The notes under the pieces were generated by a model. It was not told the origin of the DNA. It made no database searches and saw only the letters and a list, made by a program, of their open reading frames with translations. Both the position numbers and the translations under genes were made by a program. A DNA stretch of 64,000 bases from Amoebidium appalachense (Eukaryota > Ichthyosporea), in contig CAVNZM010000006.1 in assembly GCA_963693365.1 (NCBI GenBank), positions 3,472,001-3,536,000 on the forward strand, read 5' to 3'. This document shows positions 1 to 22,984 of the stretch, one piece after another; position 1 is the stretch's first letter, and each line of letters begins with the position of its first letter.

Positions 1-430
1 TACACGTCTGTCTGAAGCCACCATTTCCCTCAAGATATGCAATTCTCTCGACTCTTTCTTGCTCCTCCCTCCTCACCACAACACTACCCATCCGCCGCTC
101 CCACACGTACGCACACACACGCCCACGTGTGTGTGGGTGTGGGTGTGGGTGTGGGCGTGCGTGCGCGTGTGCCGTGTGTGTGTGCGTGTGCGTGTGCGTG
201 TGCGTGTGCGTGTGCGTGTGCGTGTGCGTGTGCGTGTGCGTGTGCGTGTGCGTGTGCGTGTGCGTGTGCGTGTGTGCGCATGTGTGTGTGTGTGTGCGTG
301 TGTGTGTGTGTGTGTGCGTGCGCGCACGCGCGCGCGTGTTGTTTGTGCGCGTCTGCGCGTGTGTGTGCCTGTGTGCATGCGTGCGTGTGTGTGTGCGTGT
401 ATGCATGTATGTGTGCGTGTGTTTGACTGT
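1..430. repeat. GT/GTGC microsatellite block
   Basis: Imperfect (TG)n and (TGTGCG)n from about 125 to 425. Long open frames in all directions over it are repeat translations, not genes. Confidence 0.9.
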
Positions 431-497
431 TTGTTTGTGCTTGCATTGATATGCTGCACAACACGTGTCCACCACAAGCACGTCAACACACACCTAC

Positions 498-607
498 CTT
501 GGTTTGTGGGTGTAGGTCGGGACCAAAACGACAGCACAGTGTTGATTGCCCCAGTCAGGATACCACTGCTTGCTGCACGGTCGGCCTCTGCTTTGCTCTC
601 CTCTTCA
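498..607 (-). CDS. Probable downstream exon of the DUF3684-type gene
   Basis: On the minus strand this segment is bounded by a CACACAG acceptor and a GGTAGGTG-type donor. It reads as 36 full codons, beginning with acidic residues and ending near [11 protein letters not shown], with one base on the 5' side and one on the 3' side. It lies on the same strand as, and downstream of, the HATPase/DUF3684 exons, so it probably belongs to the same gene. The link to the exon at 2453 is not resolved: at least one exon of suitable phase must lie between them. The Ser/Pro-rich content resembles the low-complexity loop of fungal family members, which is inference. Confidence 0.4.
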
Positions 608-917
608 CTGTGTGCACATGCAACGTGAGAGACATGTGTCTATGTTATTCTTTTTTTTGCCTAAAAATTGGCTACTTTTCGTGTTCAAAAAGCTTGCAAG
701 GTGCCTCTTAAAAAGCGAACAAAGATAAAATGGGTTTTCTACAACTCTGAGTGCAAATTTGATTCAGTATACAGGGAAGATAATCGGGTACGGGAACAGA
801 AATACCTATCTGATCTGAACCCCACAACGTATTACCATACGTTCTTTTAACTACATCACACACGAACACACATCACAAAACACACCGTCAAGGGAAGGGT
901 AGAAGGTGTGTGCCTGT

Positions 918-1068
<151 letters not shown>

Positions 1069-1950
1069 GAGGGGGGGCGGGGGGAGGGGGACAATCTAAA
1101 GGATCACGTACTAGGCAGTACAATCGAGCACAGGCATAAATGTCATTCTGGTCACGATATATTGTTGATCGGGTTTCTTTTTGAATTCCAAATCGGGTCA
1201 GACCCAAACTAGAGTTGCGCACGATGATCGGTGTGATGCGCACCGAACAGCATTTTCACCTGACCCGAAAAGGCCCATACATAGACCTAAAAAAACCTTT
1301 TTAGAGCTCTGTAGACGTATGCTGTGAGTGGGCCAGGAGGGCATTTACCTTTGCAGGGGTGCTGCCCCCTCCGTGTGGCTGCTATAAATAACCTGCACAC
1401 TCAGCTGGGAGGGGGGTCGTTTCTTGGTCACCCTCTCCATCTGCTGCGCTAGGTGGCCTGAAGGGTACAAGGTGAGCATGGGCACCTAGGGACTTGTTGC
1501 GGATAGATCGTCAGGGGAGCCAGGTAAATGGACGGATTTTCGGGTTGTGTCACAGCGCAATCAATCAATGAATCGGTTGTGGGGAGCGGTGGAGGGGATA
1601 TGAATGTGTGTGTAGTTGGTGGGAAAGGTGTGACGTTGGTTGCATGGGGAGAGCGGGGGGAGGGGGGGGGGAGGGGGGGAGGGGGGGGGGGCAAGGAGGA
1701 GGACTTGTAACCGAATGCTCATGACCAAAGGCAAAAACACAGTCACGGAATCTTCCTGCACACCTCCCCGTGCACCAGTTTTTTTCAACACACACAAGTT
1801 GCCCACCTCAAACACAACAACAAGAGCCATTTTAGCTTGGACATGTATACAACTTTGCCCCTCTTCTCCTCCACCTCCCCCCCCCCTCCCGCCCGCCGCA
1901 CACGCACACACACATACACGCACACACAACACGTGACGCGCACATGCGCA

Positions 1951-11196
<9,246 letters not shown>

Positions 11197-11798
11197 GGTG
11201 CTCAAACAGTACTCCACAGCACCGAGGATGTGTAGTCTTGTAAGTGGATTGATTGGGGGGGGCTATCTTGCGCGCGAGATTCCGGGTAAGTGCATAAAAT
11301 TTGACGGGGCGAACCCACAGTTACGTTAAGGTGATCTGAAGTGGAACGAGCTTCTCGATGACTGATGTGCCTAACTAGTTAAGCCCCACTCTGCACCATA
11401 CAGGCATGATTACCCTTAACACAAATAAGCGTAGAATTCCCGTGTAGCTCAAACTGAAACGATTAGGTTCTGCCCTTGTCTTTGGCCTTTGTGTTGAGAT
11501 GTGCCTTGCCTAAGTCCCCTGCAAGAGTACGCACACTATATAGTTTAAGCTCATACAAACTTCACTACAAGTAGCCTAAGCCTGTGACCTGCAGGGGTGC
11601 AGTGCGGGACGTACGTATCAGCAAAGAAAGTGCGCCGCCAGGCTAAGGCTAAGCTTCGACGTAACATCAATGCCACAACGTCAGCGCTCCCTTGGCTATT
11701 AGCCCAATGGTAGTACAGCATGAGGAACCAAATATGGTTCTATCTTTGATGCTCTGCAAGCCAATCACTCATTCCTTCATGTTGCTATATTGGTTATT

Positions 11799-11832
<34 letters not shown>

Positions 11833-12217
11833 TAGGCCTGTGGCCAGTCACTGGTCACCACAACTATCACATGCTATCACTACCACTTCATTGCCGACTG
11901 GGTTGGAACTTCCCCTTCGTTGCCCCCCTTGGGGGTTGCTCCTTCTGGGTAGTTGGCTCGTAGAACACCTCACACCTATTACAGTACATAGTGTTTGCGC
12001 AAACCGGGCTATTAGCTTCTCGTTTAAATATATAGGTTCTGTGTGTCCTTGTGTGCATATGCATGTGTGCGTGAGTGCGTGTGTACTTGCGTGCCGGCGT
12101 GCATGCATGCGTACATGCGCGTGTGTGTCTGTGCGAGCACGTTGTGTGGGTGGGTGGTTCAACTTTCTTGCCTGCAACCGTTAGCGGGCAGTTGAGTCGT
12201 CGATCCAGCCGGTCAAC

Positions 12218-12248
<31 letters not shown>

Positions 12249-12279
12249 AAGGAGTCCGGGGCGGGATCAAACAGGGAAA

Positions 12280-12324
<45 letters not shown>

Positions 12325-12519
12325 CCTTCCAATGGTAGTTCGTCCATAGGGCTGTTACCGTTCCGTCCCAGACGTGACAATACTGCACTATGCACATACA
12401 CAAAAAGGAAGAAAAAAAAACTACACTGAACCCTTCTTCAGAAAGGTTTGCTTTTTTCCTTTCCTTTTTCTTTCTTCTTCCCTTTTTCTTTTTTTTTTGT
12501 GTGTGTGACTGTGTGTTGT

Positions 12520-12570
<51 letters not shown>

Positions 12571-14669
12571 TGGCCATGGGCCGGCACCAGCTGGCAATCT
12601 TGCCATGCTTTGCATATATGTCAGATATTCGTAACTACGTGTCGTTGCTGCCCGGTAGTACATAGCATAATTTTGATTACCAGTATGTACTTAGTAGGGG
12701 GGTGGCCGTCGGTATCAATTTACAATGTCATGTATGGTCGACATGCCAGTGCAACTACTGTACAACGGGTTATCGACACCAAGTTAATGAATAAAAACGC
12801 GGGGGTCGCAGGTTCATGACTCCCATTTGATATTGGCGGGAGGGAGCATCCAATAATTGACAATAATGTTCCGAGTCCCATACATAGCAAAAAAAAATTC
12901 AACCCTCTCCCCCCCCCCCCCCCCCCAAAAAAAAAAAAGAAAGAAAGAAAAAAGAAATAAGAAAAAAAAAATCAAAACCCACACACGCGCGCGCGTGTGC
13001 AACACCCACCCACCCACCCACCCACCCACCCACACACACACACACTCATGCACAACCACCACCACCTGCCCCTCCCCCCTCCCCCTACCCCCCACACATG
13101 TGCAACACACACACACACACACACATACACAAAACCACCACCACCACCACCACCACCACCACCACCACACACGCTCTCTCCGTCTTACTCTACTGCTTCC
13201 AGACGGATCCAGCTTCCAGGCCAGCATTGTGAAACATTAGGTACACGACCGATCATCACCAAGCATACGGGCCACACGTACGGTATTACGGCGGTGTGCG
13301 GAACCGTCTGAGTTTACCGTGTTGAAAATCGCTTTATTTAGAGAGATGATTGATATATCACAGATATCACAGATTATAATAAATACGCGGAAATAAGATA
13401 CATCAAACTAGAAATTAAAACTTTCGAATGTGTGACTGTCCTGGGAGATATCGATAGTCATAAGTGATTCGTGCACAACGGAAAACGCTTCCTACGATCA
13501 TCTTTCTGTGCCCGGTGTGAGCAATCGTCTATGAACGCAATACATCCATAAGTATATGAGCACGTAGGTGTTTGTGTCATGATCACAGACAGTGTTCTCA
13601 AGTTATAGCATCTACTACATATAACATGCCAATGGATACACACACAGACAGCATGATTTATGCGCAAATTTGGAGAATATTTTCAATCACATTGGTTAGA
13701 GATTGAAACTTCGTTGATAAAGCTAGCAAAAAAAGTGCAAAGAGTACACTCTAACAAACCAAAAAAACTACACCATACTAATGTAATTGCTGATCTCCAG
13801 AAAACAAGTCATTCGTTCCAGTATATATATTGATGAGACTCAGGAACGGCCACTATTCGATAAGCCATATAAGGTTATAGGTGTATCATTGCCATTGGTC
13901 GGGTTGGTAGATCCATCCACCCACATCACCCATCCTGTTGAAAGCTAAGGGGTTAGAATTGCAAAATTCCATGCCCTCGCTCCAATCCCTCCACCCAAAC
14001 ACACACGTACGCAAACCCTGAAATATACACAAACACACACACACAAACAGATACGCACAAACACAACACACACACATAAACACTTACACCCCCACACACA
14101 CAATTACACAACTATAAAAGTGTGCACGTGCGCACACAAATACACATGTACACGGTGCCACACACAAACATGCACCGTGGCACCCCTACTGTGGAATACA
14201 GACGTGCACGTGCACGCACTCACACCTCCCCCCCCCCCCCCCCTCCCCCCCCTTCCCCCACCACCACCACCACCACCACCACCGCCACACACCACATATA
14301 CAGACGATAAGCTTTCTTACACTCCAAACATTGTTGCACACTGGTCCCCCCCCCCCACACACACTGAACACTCCGGGTAGGCTAAGCCGCCCAGTTGTAT
14401 CCGTAACAGACCAAAACCGTGTATAGATCGGTGCATACGACAGAGAATGTGCAAGAGCCTCAAATAGTGACCTAAGGGGGGAGGAAACAACTCAGTACAC
14501 CCTTTCACAATACGGCCAAGTTACCCAGAAGAATTCATCGAATATGTTGTCTCCCACCTGCCCCTCCTGCATCCACATTTCACGACAAGAGAGCCCCCTT
14601 ATTGCCAACGACATTAAACCAAATTCGTCTACACATCCAACAAAGCATCTCTTCCTTTGCTAGTCATTA

Positions 14670-14741
<72 letters not shown>

Positions 14742-14987
14742 TACACACACACACACACACAAAAAAAAAAACTTGGAAAAAAAAACCCGGAAGGAAATAA
14801 CGAGGTAAAGAAAGAAGGGAACACCCTATCACTACCACTGCCACGGGCAGAAGCCCTCCCACACAGTCTCCACCACAGCCAACGACCACTCATCGAATTG
14901 GTAAGTAAAACAGAAATGAAGAAGGCAGGGAAGAACAGATGGTGGTAGCCGTACAGGGAAAAAAAAAAGGGGGGGGGGGGGGCTTAC
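11197..14987. other. Upstream flank of the DUF3684 gene; no supported gene
   Basis: The first part (11197-12180) is complex, non-repetitive sequence upstream of the ATG at 11196 and should hold its promoter; I recognise no motif. Later parts contain C, G, A and T homopolymers, (CCA)n at 13136-13166 and 14262-14283, and AT-rich DNA at 13320-13860. Weak minus-strand exon-like pieces occur near 12320-12390 and 14492-14570 (an open stretch ending ...WPYCERVY with TGA at 14492-14494). None joins in phase with its neighbours, so none is called. Confidence 0.5.
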
Positions 14988-15206
14988 CCTTGAAAAGGAT
15001 ATGTCCTTCGCACGCCACTAAATCTCTTGGCCATGAGGATAGTAACGGAAATAAGACTCATGTGGAAGCCGATCAGAACCCTGCCGTCGTTGAAAGCAAC
15101 TGCATATGGAGAGAGCTGGTATGTGTGTGTGTGTGTGTTTGTGTGCGTGCGCATGTCATTGTGTGTGTGTTTGTGTGTGTTTGCGTGTGCGCACGCGTGT
15201 GTGGGT

Positions 15207-15242
<36 letters not shown>

Positions 15243-15484
15243 ATGTGCGTTTGTGTTGCAGACACACACAAACGTTCATAAGCATATGCGGGGTTTACGC
15301 TGTTTACTCGAGGCAAAGAGAACCAGTCTCAGGTATGGGGGGGGGGGGTTTGCTCGGAATATCCCCTCAGCGGTATATCATGATCACGTACATAGATGTC
15401 GGGTGGTGACTATATATCAGGGTTTACTTTCTCTACGAGACACCATAAAGACTACAAGGAGAAATCAATTAGTTGGGGTTCCCC

Positions 15485-15519
<35 letters not shown>

Positions 15520-15551
15520 GGGCTCCCCTCGGGACACTCGGTATCAGCTGG

Positions 15552-15612
<61 letters not shown>

Positions 15613-18600
15613 TGTGTGTGTGTGCGCGTGCGCTATAATTTTGTAGTGATGTGTTTCTCAAGCCAATCAATACATCTAATAAACAGGTCGTAGTTACGCG
15701 TGTTTAGTATAAAATCAAGGATGTTGTAATTTACAGGTAGGCTATCTTTCTGGGTGTCTGTTGTGAATGTGACGTGTGTGTGTTGCGGTATTATGTGGTC
15801 TATCAAACTACATTTGGCGATACATGACCGGTTAAACTGGTGTGTGTGTGTGTTGTTTGGGCATGCAAATGATGCCACCTTATACTTATTAGATCTCCAC
15901 TGTATAGCACGTGTACAGTAAAAGCGTGGTAATTGATCAATAATACCATCAGCTAGAGAAAGACCAGTTCTACAGGAAGGTAATATGTATTTAGGTGTTA
16001 TACACTTGCGAGTGCCATATTTGGCAATATGGTTGAGGCGGTCAGTATATATAAAACGAGACATAAGGCTTAGTTTTTCAAGGTGTATGCTTTCATCGGG
16101 TCTAGTGTCGTGTGGTATCTTTTTCCATTTGTTATATTGCGTGATTATCTTGTGATTGTGTACATGTTTAATAAGTAAGTGGCAGTCCAAAGTCACACAC
16201 ACACTATTGCGGGGTTTATTTGTATTTGTGCCCAGGGGAGAAGGGGAGAGAGAGGGGAGGAAAGAGGGGAGAGGTGAGGAGGGGACAGGTCGGATAGAGA
16301 AGAGAGGGTGGGAGGGCAAATACTTCTTTAAGCGGCTTATGTGCTTATTGAATTTCAGCGCGAGATAGGATACTCTAGCAGCTATTGGGACCAGACCATA
16401 TATCGAGAGCGTTACAGGCCCAGGTTTACAACAGTTGTTAGATAGAAAGGAGGCAACTTCTGCTTCAAGGAAATTTGCCAAGGGTTTAAGCGCTCTAGTT
16501 CTCTCTTTCTTGATCCAAGCGGCGAGAAGGGGTAAACCATATTCACATGCCGGGAAGACAAAAGTGCGAATAAATGTAAGTCTAATAGAAGGATGGAGGG
16601 GTGTGTCTTTAAAAATATTAGCCGAGAAGAAAGCTAACCGCTTACGAGCCAACTCTACCCTCTTTTCGACCATATGGGGAAACATAACACCAACAGAATC
16701 AACCGGAACACCAAGATATTTGTATTCTGGAACTATAGGTACAGGTTTAGATGATAATGTAAATGTGTGTAAATTGTTAGCTATATCAGGTACAAGAACA
16801 TCACATTTGTCTATGTTAAGGATCATAAGGTTTGCCTTGCACCACTCTGACACTACATCGAACAATCTTTGCAGGCGTCTAGGGGTACGGGCAAGGAGGG
16901 ACAGATCATCAGCATAGAGAAGTGCAGGCGGAAAGTTATTAATAGGGTCATCGTTTTCGGCGTAAATCTTGACAGCCAAATCATCTATAAATAGGTTAAA
17001 CAAAAAGGGGCTAAGCAATGAACCCTGCAAGAGACCTCTAGTACGAGCAAAACCATATGAAAGATGCCCATTAACCACAGCTCTACCATAGGTTTGAGAC
17101 AAGAGTGCTTCTAACAGAACACCAATGCAGTGTGGTACACCCCGTGCAGCAAGCTTTTCCCATAGGAGACCAGGGGAGACAGAATCGTAAGCAGTTTTCC
17201 AATCAATAAAGCCAACATATTGTGCACCAACTTGCATAGAATCGTGCAGTGCCATTATTTGAACATAACATGAATTGTTTTTACGAAACGCGGATTGGCA
17301 TGGGTGTATGTGAAGAATAGATTGAAACCTAGGGTGATGTGCAAATAACCTAAGTAAGCAAGCTTCAAAGAATCTACGAACAACCTGGGTTAGTGTAATG
17401 GGGCGAAAGGATGATATCATGCAAATGAGGTTAGGACCGTATGAAAATGAGTGGTGGCGAGGTATTGCGGGAGGGGGTGGGGGGGAAGCAACGCAAACTG
17501 AACAGAGACATGAGGATGCCGGTGTAAGTAACGGTACCAGTCGTAAGTAAATCAAAGGGGGAAAAATAGGGGGGGGGGGGGGTTTGAATTTCCTACGGAC
17601 AGACCTAATTGATAGATAACAATACTAACTGTCGTAATATGTCTGGCTGTGTAAAAATGTTGCATAATTACATCAGAATCCCAATTTCCTTCAACGCGAG
17701 TCATATTTATGTTAATAACGTGAAGCAGCATATATACTTTGCATAGTTAGTGTACGACACATTATTAACTCCTAGCCGTTTGCCGATGCATGTTTGCATC
17801 AGTTTCAAAAATAAATGCAACGGCGACCTTCGAAAATAAACAGCGCCTGATGCGTAATAGTCATGACGCTGGGAGTTTTTGCCTTATTTAGTATTTGTTT
17901 TCTACTTTCAAAAAACACCAAAAACACCGAGGTTTACTATGTTTTCCTGTTTCTTGTGGGTGTTCTGCCTAACTGTGTCTATATTTTCATCGAGCGGCCC
18001 CAAATTTTCGAACGCTAGCGGCAAGAGAATGCCCGGATTTTACGGATTCCAACCCTGAATTCGATCTGCTGATAAGTGCTCCAATCCGATTTGCTGAAAT
18101 CTTTACGGGGATTCATCTTACGCAACTGTCATGAAAGAAACCCCGCCGCGGTTGGCAAAATCGACACAAATCACGTTCTCATAACACGTGCGGATGCATA
18201 GGAACGTGCCGTTTTTTTTTTTTTTTTTATGGCACACAAAGAAAGACATATGCACATGTGCTTGTAGCGTTTTTGTCCAATTGGGCCGCCTTTAAATGAT
18301 TTTTTTCTATTTTTCAAATCTGGTTGATTTTGGCTTCAGGGCAAACGGCTCGGGGTTAAGCAGTCGAAGCCGGATGCATGTGCATGCATCAGCAAAGAAC
18401 TCGTGGGGAAAAGGACCTGGGTGCCCCAAAACCCTATGCAGGAGGGCGGAAATGTTGTGTAGAAAGTTTTCTTCTTCTTCTTCTTTTTTATAAAGGCAGA
18501 GCCGAATTTGAAGGCCGGGAGGGAGGGGGAGAGGGGGGAGGGAGGGGGGGGGGGGGGGGGAGGGGGGGTTTGAATGAGTCAAAAAGTACGAAGTACACAA

Positions 18601-19838
18601 GAACAAGCGGATGACACGATACAGAATGCAAGCCATACATAAAGAGTATGCATAATAAGCAGAGCCCATCCTCAGGGGGGGCCCACGTCATGGGGGACAA
18701 CTGCACCAGACCACTCACATCGACTAGCACGGACACCACATCCCCCCTCTGCACGGGTCGATCCTCCGTCAATGGAATAATAGTGTTATGGCTGTCGTAG
18801 ATGGGGGCACGCCACGGCACTAAGCCATACTTGCTGTAGATCTGTGGGTATATAAAAATACATAAGCAATTTTGGCTGTGTGAGTGAGGGGGGCGGGGGG
18901 CGCGGGGGGGGGTTTGAATGCATCATAAAGTACGAAGTACACAAGAACAACGGATAACACGATGCAGAAAGCAAACCATACATAAAGAGGATGCATAATA
19001 AGCAGAGCCCATCCTCAGGGGGGGCCCACGTCATCCACAGTACCCGAGTTTCGACCCATTCACCTTGTTAACGAAACCCAACTCACATGACTGATTCACT
19101 TGAACATGGGTGGGTCACCCGTCTTGATCAGAGACGAGCAGGGTTACTTATGCAGGCAAGGGCAGTGGGAAAGGCCGGGGGTTAAAGTTGCAGCAGTAAG
19201 CAGAAGCAAGAAAAATATAGATAGGAACTCAGGAGACGGGGCTTCTGGGAAGCTCCCCCGTCGCTACCTAAGTCGATACTTCCCTGGCTAACATACTACA
19301 CCAGCTGAAGAGAATTAAGTCCCGAAGGCCGCAGAATTCGCAATCAGAGGGGAAATATGAGATTTGACCCACGCTGCAGGGTAGTAACACGCTTACTAGG
19401 GCGAAACTTTAACGTCTTCGAACGGAAAGCTATGCCCCCGGATGTCAGCCGGAAATATGGTATCACCCATTGCTTTGGGCTTGAAAAAAGTCAAACCGAT
19501 AGTCCGAGTTATGTTACGCCGGCGGGTAACATGCCGCATGGGTTCCAAGGGAGCTGTCGCCAACAGAGCGGTTTGTGCATGTGTGTGCGTAATGCAATGT
19601 GTGAAGTGGTGTCTATATATGTGAGAGAGGTATGCAGAAGTGGACAGATGAAGTGCGTGGAAAGAAAAACAGTAGGAAGAACAGTAGACACAGGTGTGTG
19701 CAACCCCGCATAACATACACACACACACGGGAGGGGAGGGGGGGGGGGAAAGAAGGGTGGGGGGAGAGATGAGGGGGGGGGGGGGGGGGGGGGGGGGGGC
19801 AGAAAAAGGAGAGAGAAAGAAAAAAAAGGAGGTTTTTT

Positions 19839-19879
<41 letters not shown>

Positions 19880-20063
19880 ACTGGTTATGTGATTGGGTCT
19901 CACCGGCTGTAGCCACAGTCTCTAGACTTGTAGAGAGTGATCTCTTAACTAAATTGACTTAACTTGAGTTAGGCGTATGCATGTTTGTGTTATGCACCGA
20001 CCGACTCCCTCTCCCTCCCCCCCCCGATGTTTTCCGTGTGCGTCTGTGTGGTAGTCGTTGTCC

Positions 20064-20103
<40 letters not shown>

Positions 20104-20239
20104 GGGGGGGGGATTGTGACCTCTGTATCACAGTCCAGTGTCAGGTCAGGCACCTTGGTTGCTTTGACGAATATGAACCTCCTTGCAACCACTGACTGGT
20201 AGTTGTCCTGGGTGGATTCTGTGCAAGTGTAAGCATATA

Positions 20240-20276
<37 letters not shown>

Positions 20277-20277
20277 T

Positions 20278-20349
<72 letters not shown>

Positions 20350-20407
20350 GTGTGCGTGTGTGTGCGTGTGTGTGTGTGTGTGTGTAGTTCCCTGTGCAAG
20401 TGTAAGC

Positions 20408-20461
<54 letters not shown>

Positions 20462-21430
20462 GTTAAGTGCCCTTTTGCAACCAATAGAAATGGCCCATTG
20501 AAAGTGCTGGGAGGGGTATAGTTTTCAGGTAGATTTGTCTTGTCTGACAGCAATCGAAGAGGGCTACACTGCATGTGAAGAAGAGTGATGCATTGTAGAC
20601 TTTTTAAATATCATATTACGAAATCGGTCTGTTTCTATTCGTGTACAAAGGTGCTCGGGTCAAAGGTGTTATGCAGTAGTGTAGGAGAAACATGCGTCAA
20701 AACCACCCACAACCGCTTCATGCAGTGGTTTGCAAATCAAAACCATCCGTCCATACAGCAGCCACTTCAATAGTACACTAACAAATCAAGTTTAAGAAAG
20801 TCTCTGCCTACTGGTTTCATCGTAAATGCCATTCGCCTCGATCACTGCACCACTAGCACGCATATGTTGATAGGAGGGTTGGACATTCTTCAATCTCATC
20901 CAACGTAGCATTAAACGTCTGCTTCTGTACTTTCTCGGCAAGAAGGAAAACAGGAAACAAGAAAGAAAGGAAAGAACTCTTTTTTGTGTATCAGAGTGGG
21001 GGGGAAGGAAGAGCAGGTGCAGACAGTGTGCACTTTGGGTCGAAGTGTGTGTACACCAATAACCATGATCGGTCATCTGTCTGGCTACTCTGGAACAGGC
21101 ATTTTATATTCATACTGTCTATATCAAGCACTCATGTGCAAAACAATATTCTCTGGGACCGAACCTTGGGTATACATATTTGATGATGAGCTAGGGACAA
21201 AAACAAACTATCCCCTCTTTTCTCTACCTCGCTACCCTAATAGGGAGAGGGGGGGGGGGGGGGGGGGAGGGAAGGAAAAAAAAAAAAAAAAGACATGCAC
21301 GCCCCATACCCGGCCCTTCCCCCGGCCCTTGCCTTCCCCAGCCACCACCCTTCTTTCTCGTGGCCCCTTTTCTTCAACATACCCAACATTATAGCATGTT
21401 TGGTCCCGGAAACGGCGAATCGTCTTTATA

Positions 21431-21465
<35 letters not shown>

Positions 21466-22926
21466 GTGTGTGTGTGTGGGGGGGGGGGGAGGATACATAC
21501 CATCATACTTGGATTTCACGGGGTCTATCAAGTCACCTGCAAGCATCGTCTTGATCCGGTGGGGATTCCTTCCCTGTGATTGATTTAATCAAGTGTTAAG
21601 GGGGGTGGCTGGTGTGCTGTAAGTATGCCTTATGTCATGTGACATGCTGACTGATTAGGTGTGCAAATGTTTACAGTGGCGAACCGAAGAAGGGGGAAGG
21701 GGGAGGGGGGGGGTCGTATGTTGCAATCGTTAATATTGGTGCCAGGGCATAAAATCGAAAACTGTGTCGTGACATAAAAGAGGCCATGGTAAGCTTCTCG
21801 TCGTCATTATTGCAGGGAAGGGGGGGGGGGGGGGGGGGGGGGGGGGTACCCGATATTTTCTCTGAAGAACAGGAATATCCTGGTAGTTGGTTTCCAGGAA
21901 TGCACGATACTTGAGGGCCACCTGGTTGAGCCAATGGATGTAGCTGTAGGAACCCACGGGAGAATGTGATCAACGGGTGCAGACACATGTTGGAAATCCT
22001 GGACACCGAATGGTGCCACAAATAATTATTGAGCACACATGAATGCATGTGAGGAGGAACTTGTGCATACGGGGGTAAAGCTGTTATGTTTTGCTTGCCC
22101 ATGAATGTATTAATTAACATCACATGTAGAAGTTAAACAGCACACCGCCAAGGATGTAGAACTCATACCTTTGAACAACGCATTTTCTTTGTTTGTTCGA
22201 AATGGGGGGGTGCGGGGGGGGGGGGGGGGGGGGGGAGGGGGAGAAGGGTGTGTGTGTGGGAGAAGGGTGTGGGGGGGGGGGGGGGAGGGGGAGGGGGGAG
22301 GGGGGGGGGGGGGGGGGCTCAAAGACGATGTTTCTTTACATCGACTGTTATTTTTCGGCGGAACACTAGCCATGATGTCATAAAACCCTTCCGCTGTTTT
22401 CCTTGTAGCGTTTTTTGGCATAGGTTCCCTGATTGTTCTCTTTCTTCTTCTATTGCCTTCTCCTTGCTCTACTTTCCTTTTGGAGTGGGGGAAGAGGGGG
22501 GGGGGGAGGGGAGGGGGGGGAAGGGGGAGGGGACAACACATACCTCACCATGTCTTCGTTTTTGTCTTCCCACACATGACGCGGCAATGTACATATGCCG
22601 ATGCTCTGCCAAGCCACCATTTGATTAGCATGACTTTCAACCAACCACTGAACGGCAAAAAGCATGCCAAAACACCAGTATGGGGGGGATTTCTAACGTT
22701 TGTCCCGTCTAATCAAGTTTTGTGTTATGTGTGGTGGCCCAGGGTTGTGGGTGTGTTCGCAAGTGAACGCAAGTGTTTGAGTATAAGTAGGGGGACAAGC
22801 TCCATAGTTTCCTCATATGGGCAATCCGATCGAGTATGTGTTGTTTCTTTAGGTGCCTTGTTCCCTTGCTCGGCTGTTAGATTGAAAGATGGCTCCTTTT
22901 TCTCTTCCCTTTCTTTCCCTTTTTTC

Positions 22927-22984
<58 letters not shown>

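Noticed and set aside
37-628. Long open frames of Cys-Val, Thr-His or Arg-Val repeats here and over all GT/CA tracts
   Set aside because: Direct translations of dinucleotide repeats in several frames and both strands at once; no independent coding evidence.
12800-12830. tRNA T-arm-like GGTTCATGACTCC and a second candidate near 32625-32680 (minus)
   Set aside because: No pairing acceptor, D and anticodon arms could be formed around them.
15290-15485. Resemblance of the 190-bp repeat to U1 snRNA (CATGATCACG segment)
   Set aside because: Only about ten bases agree, and the 5' end and Sm-site features of U1 are not found; it remains unassigned.
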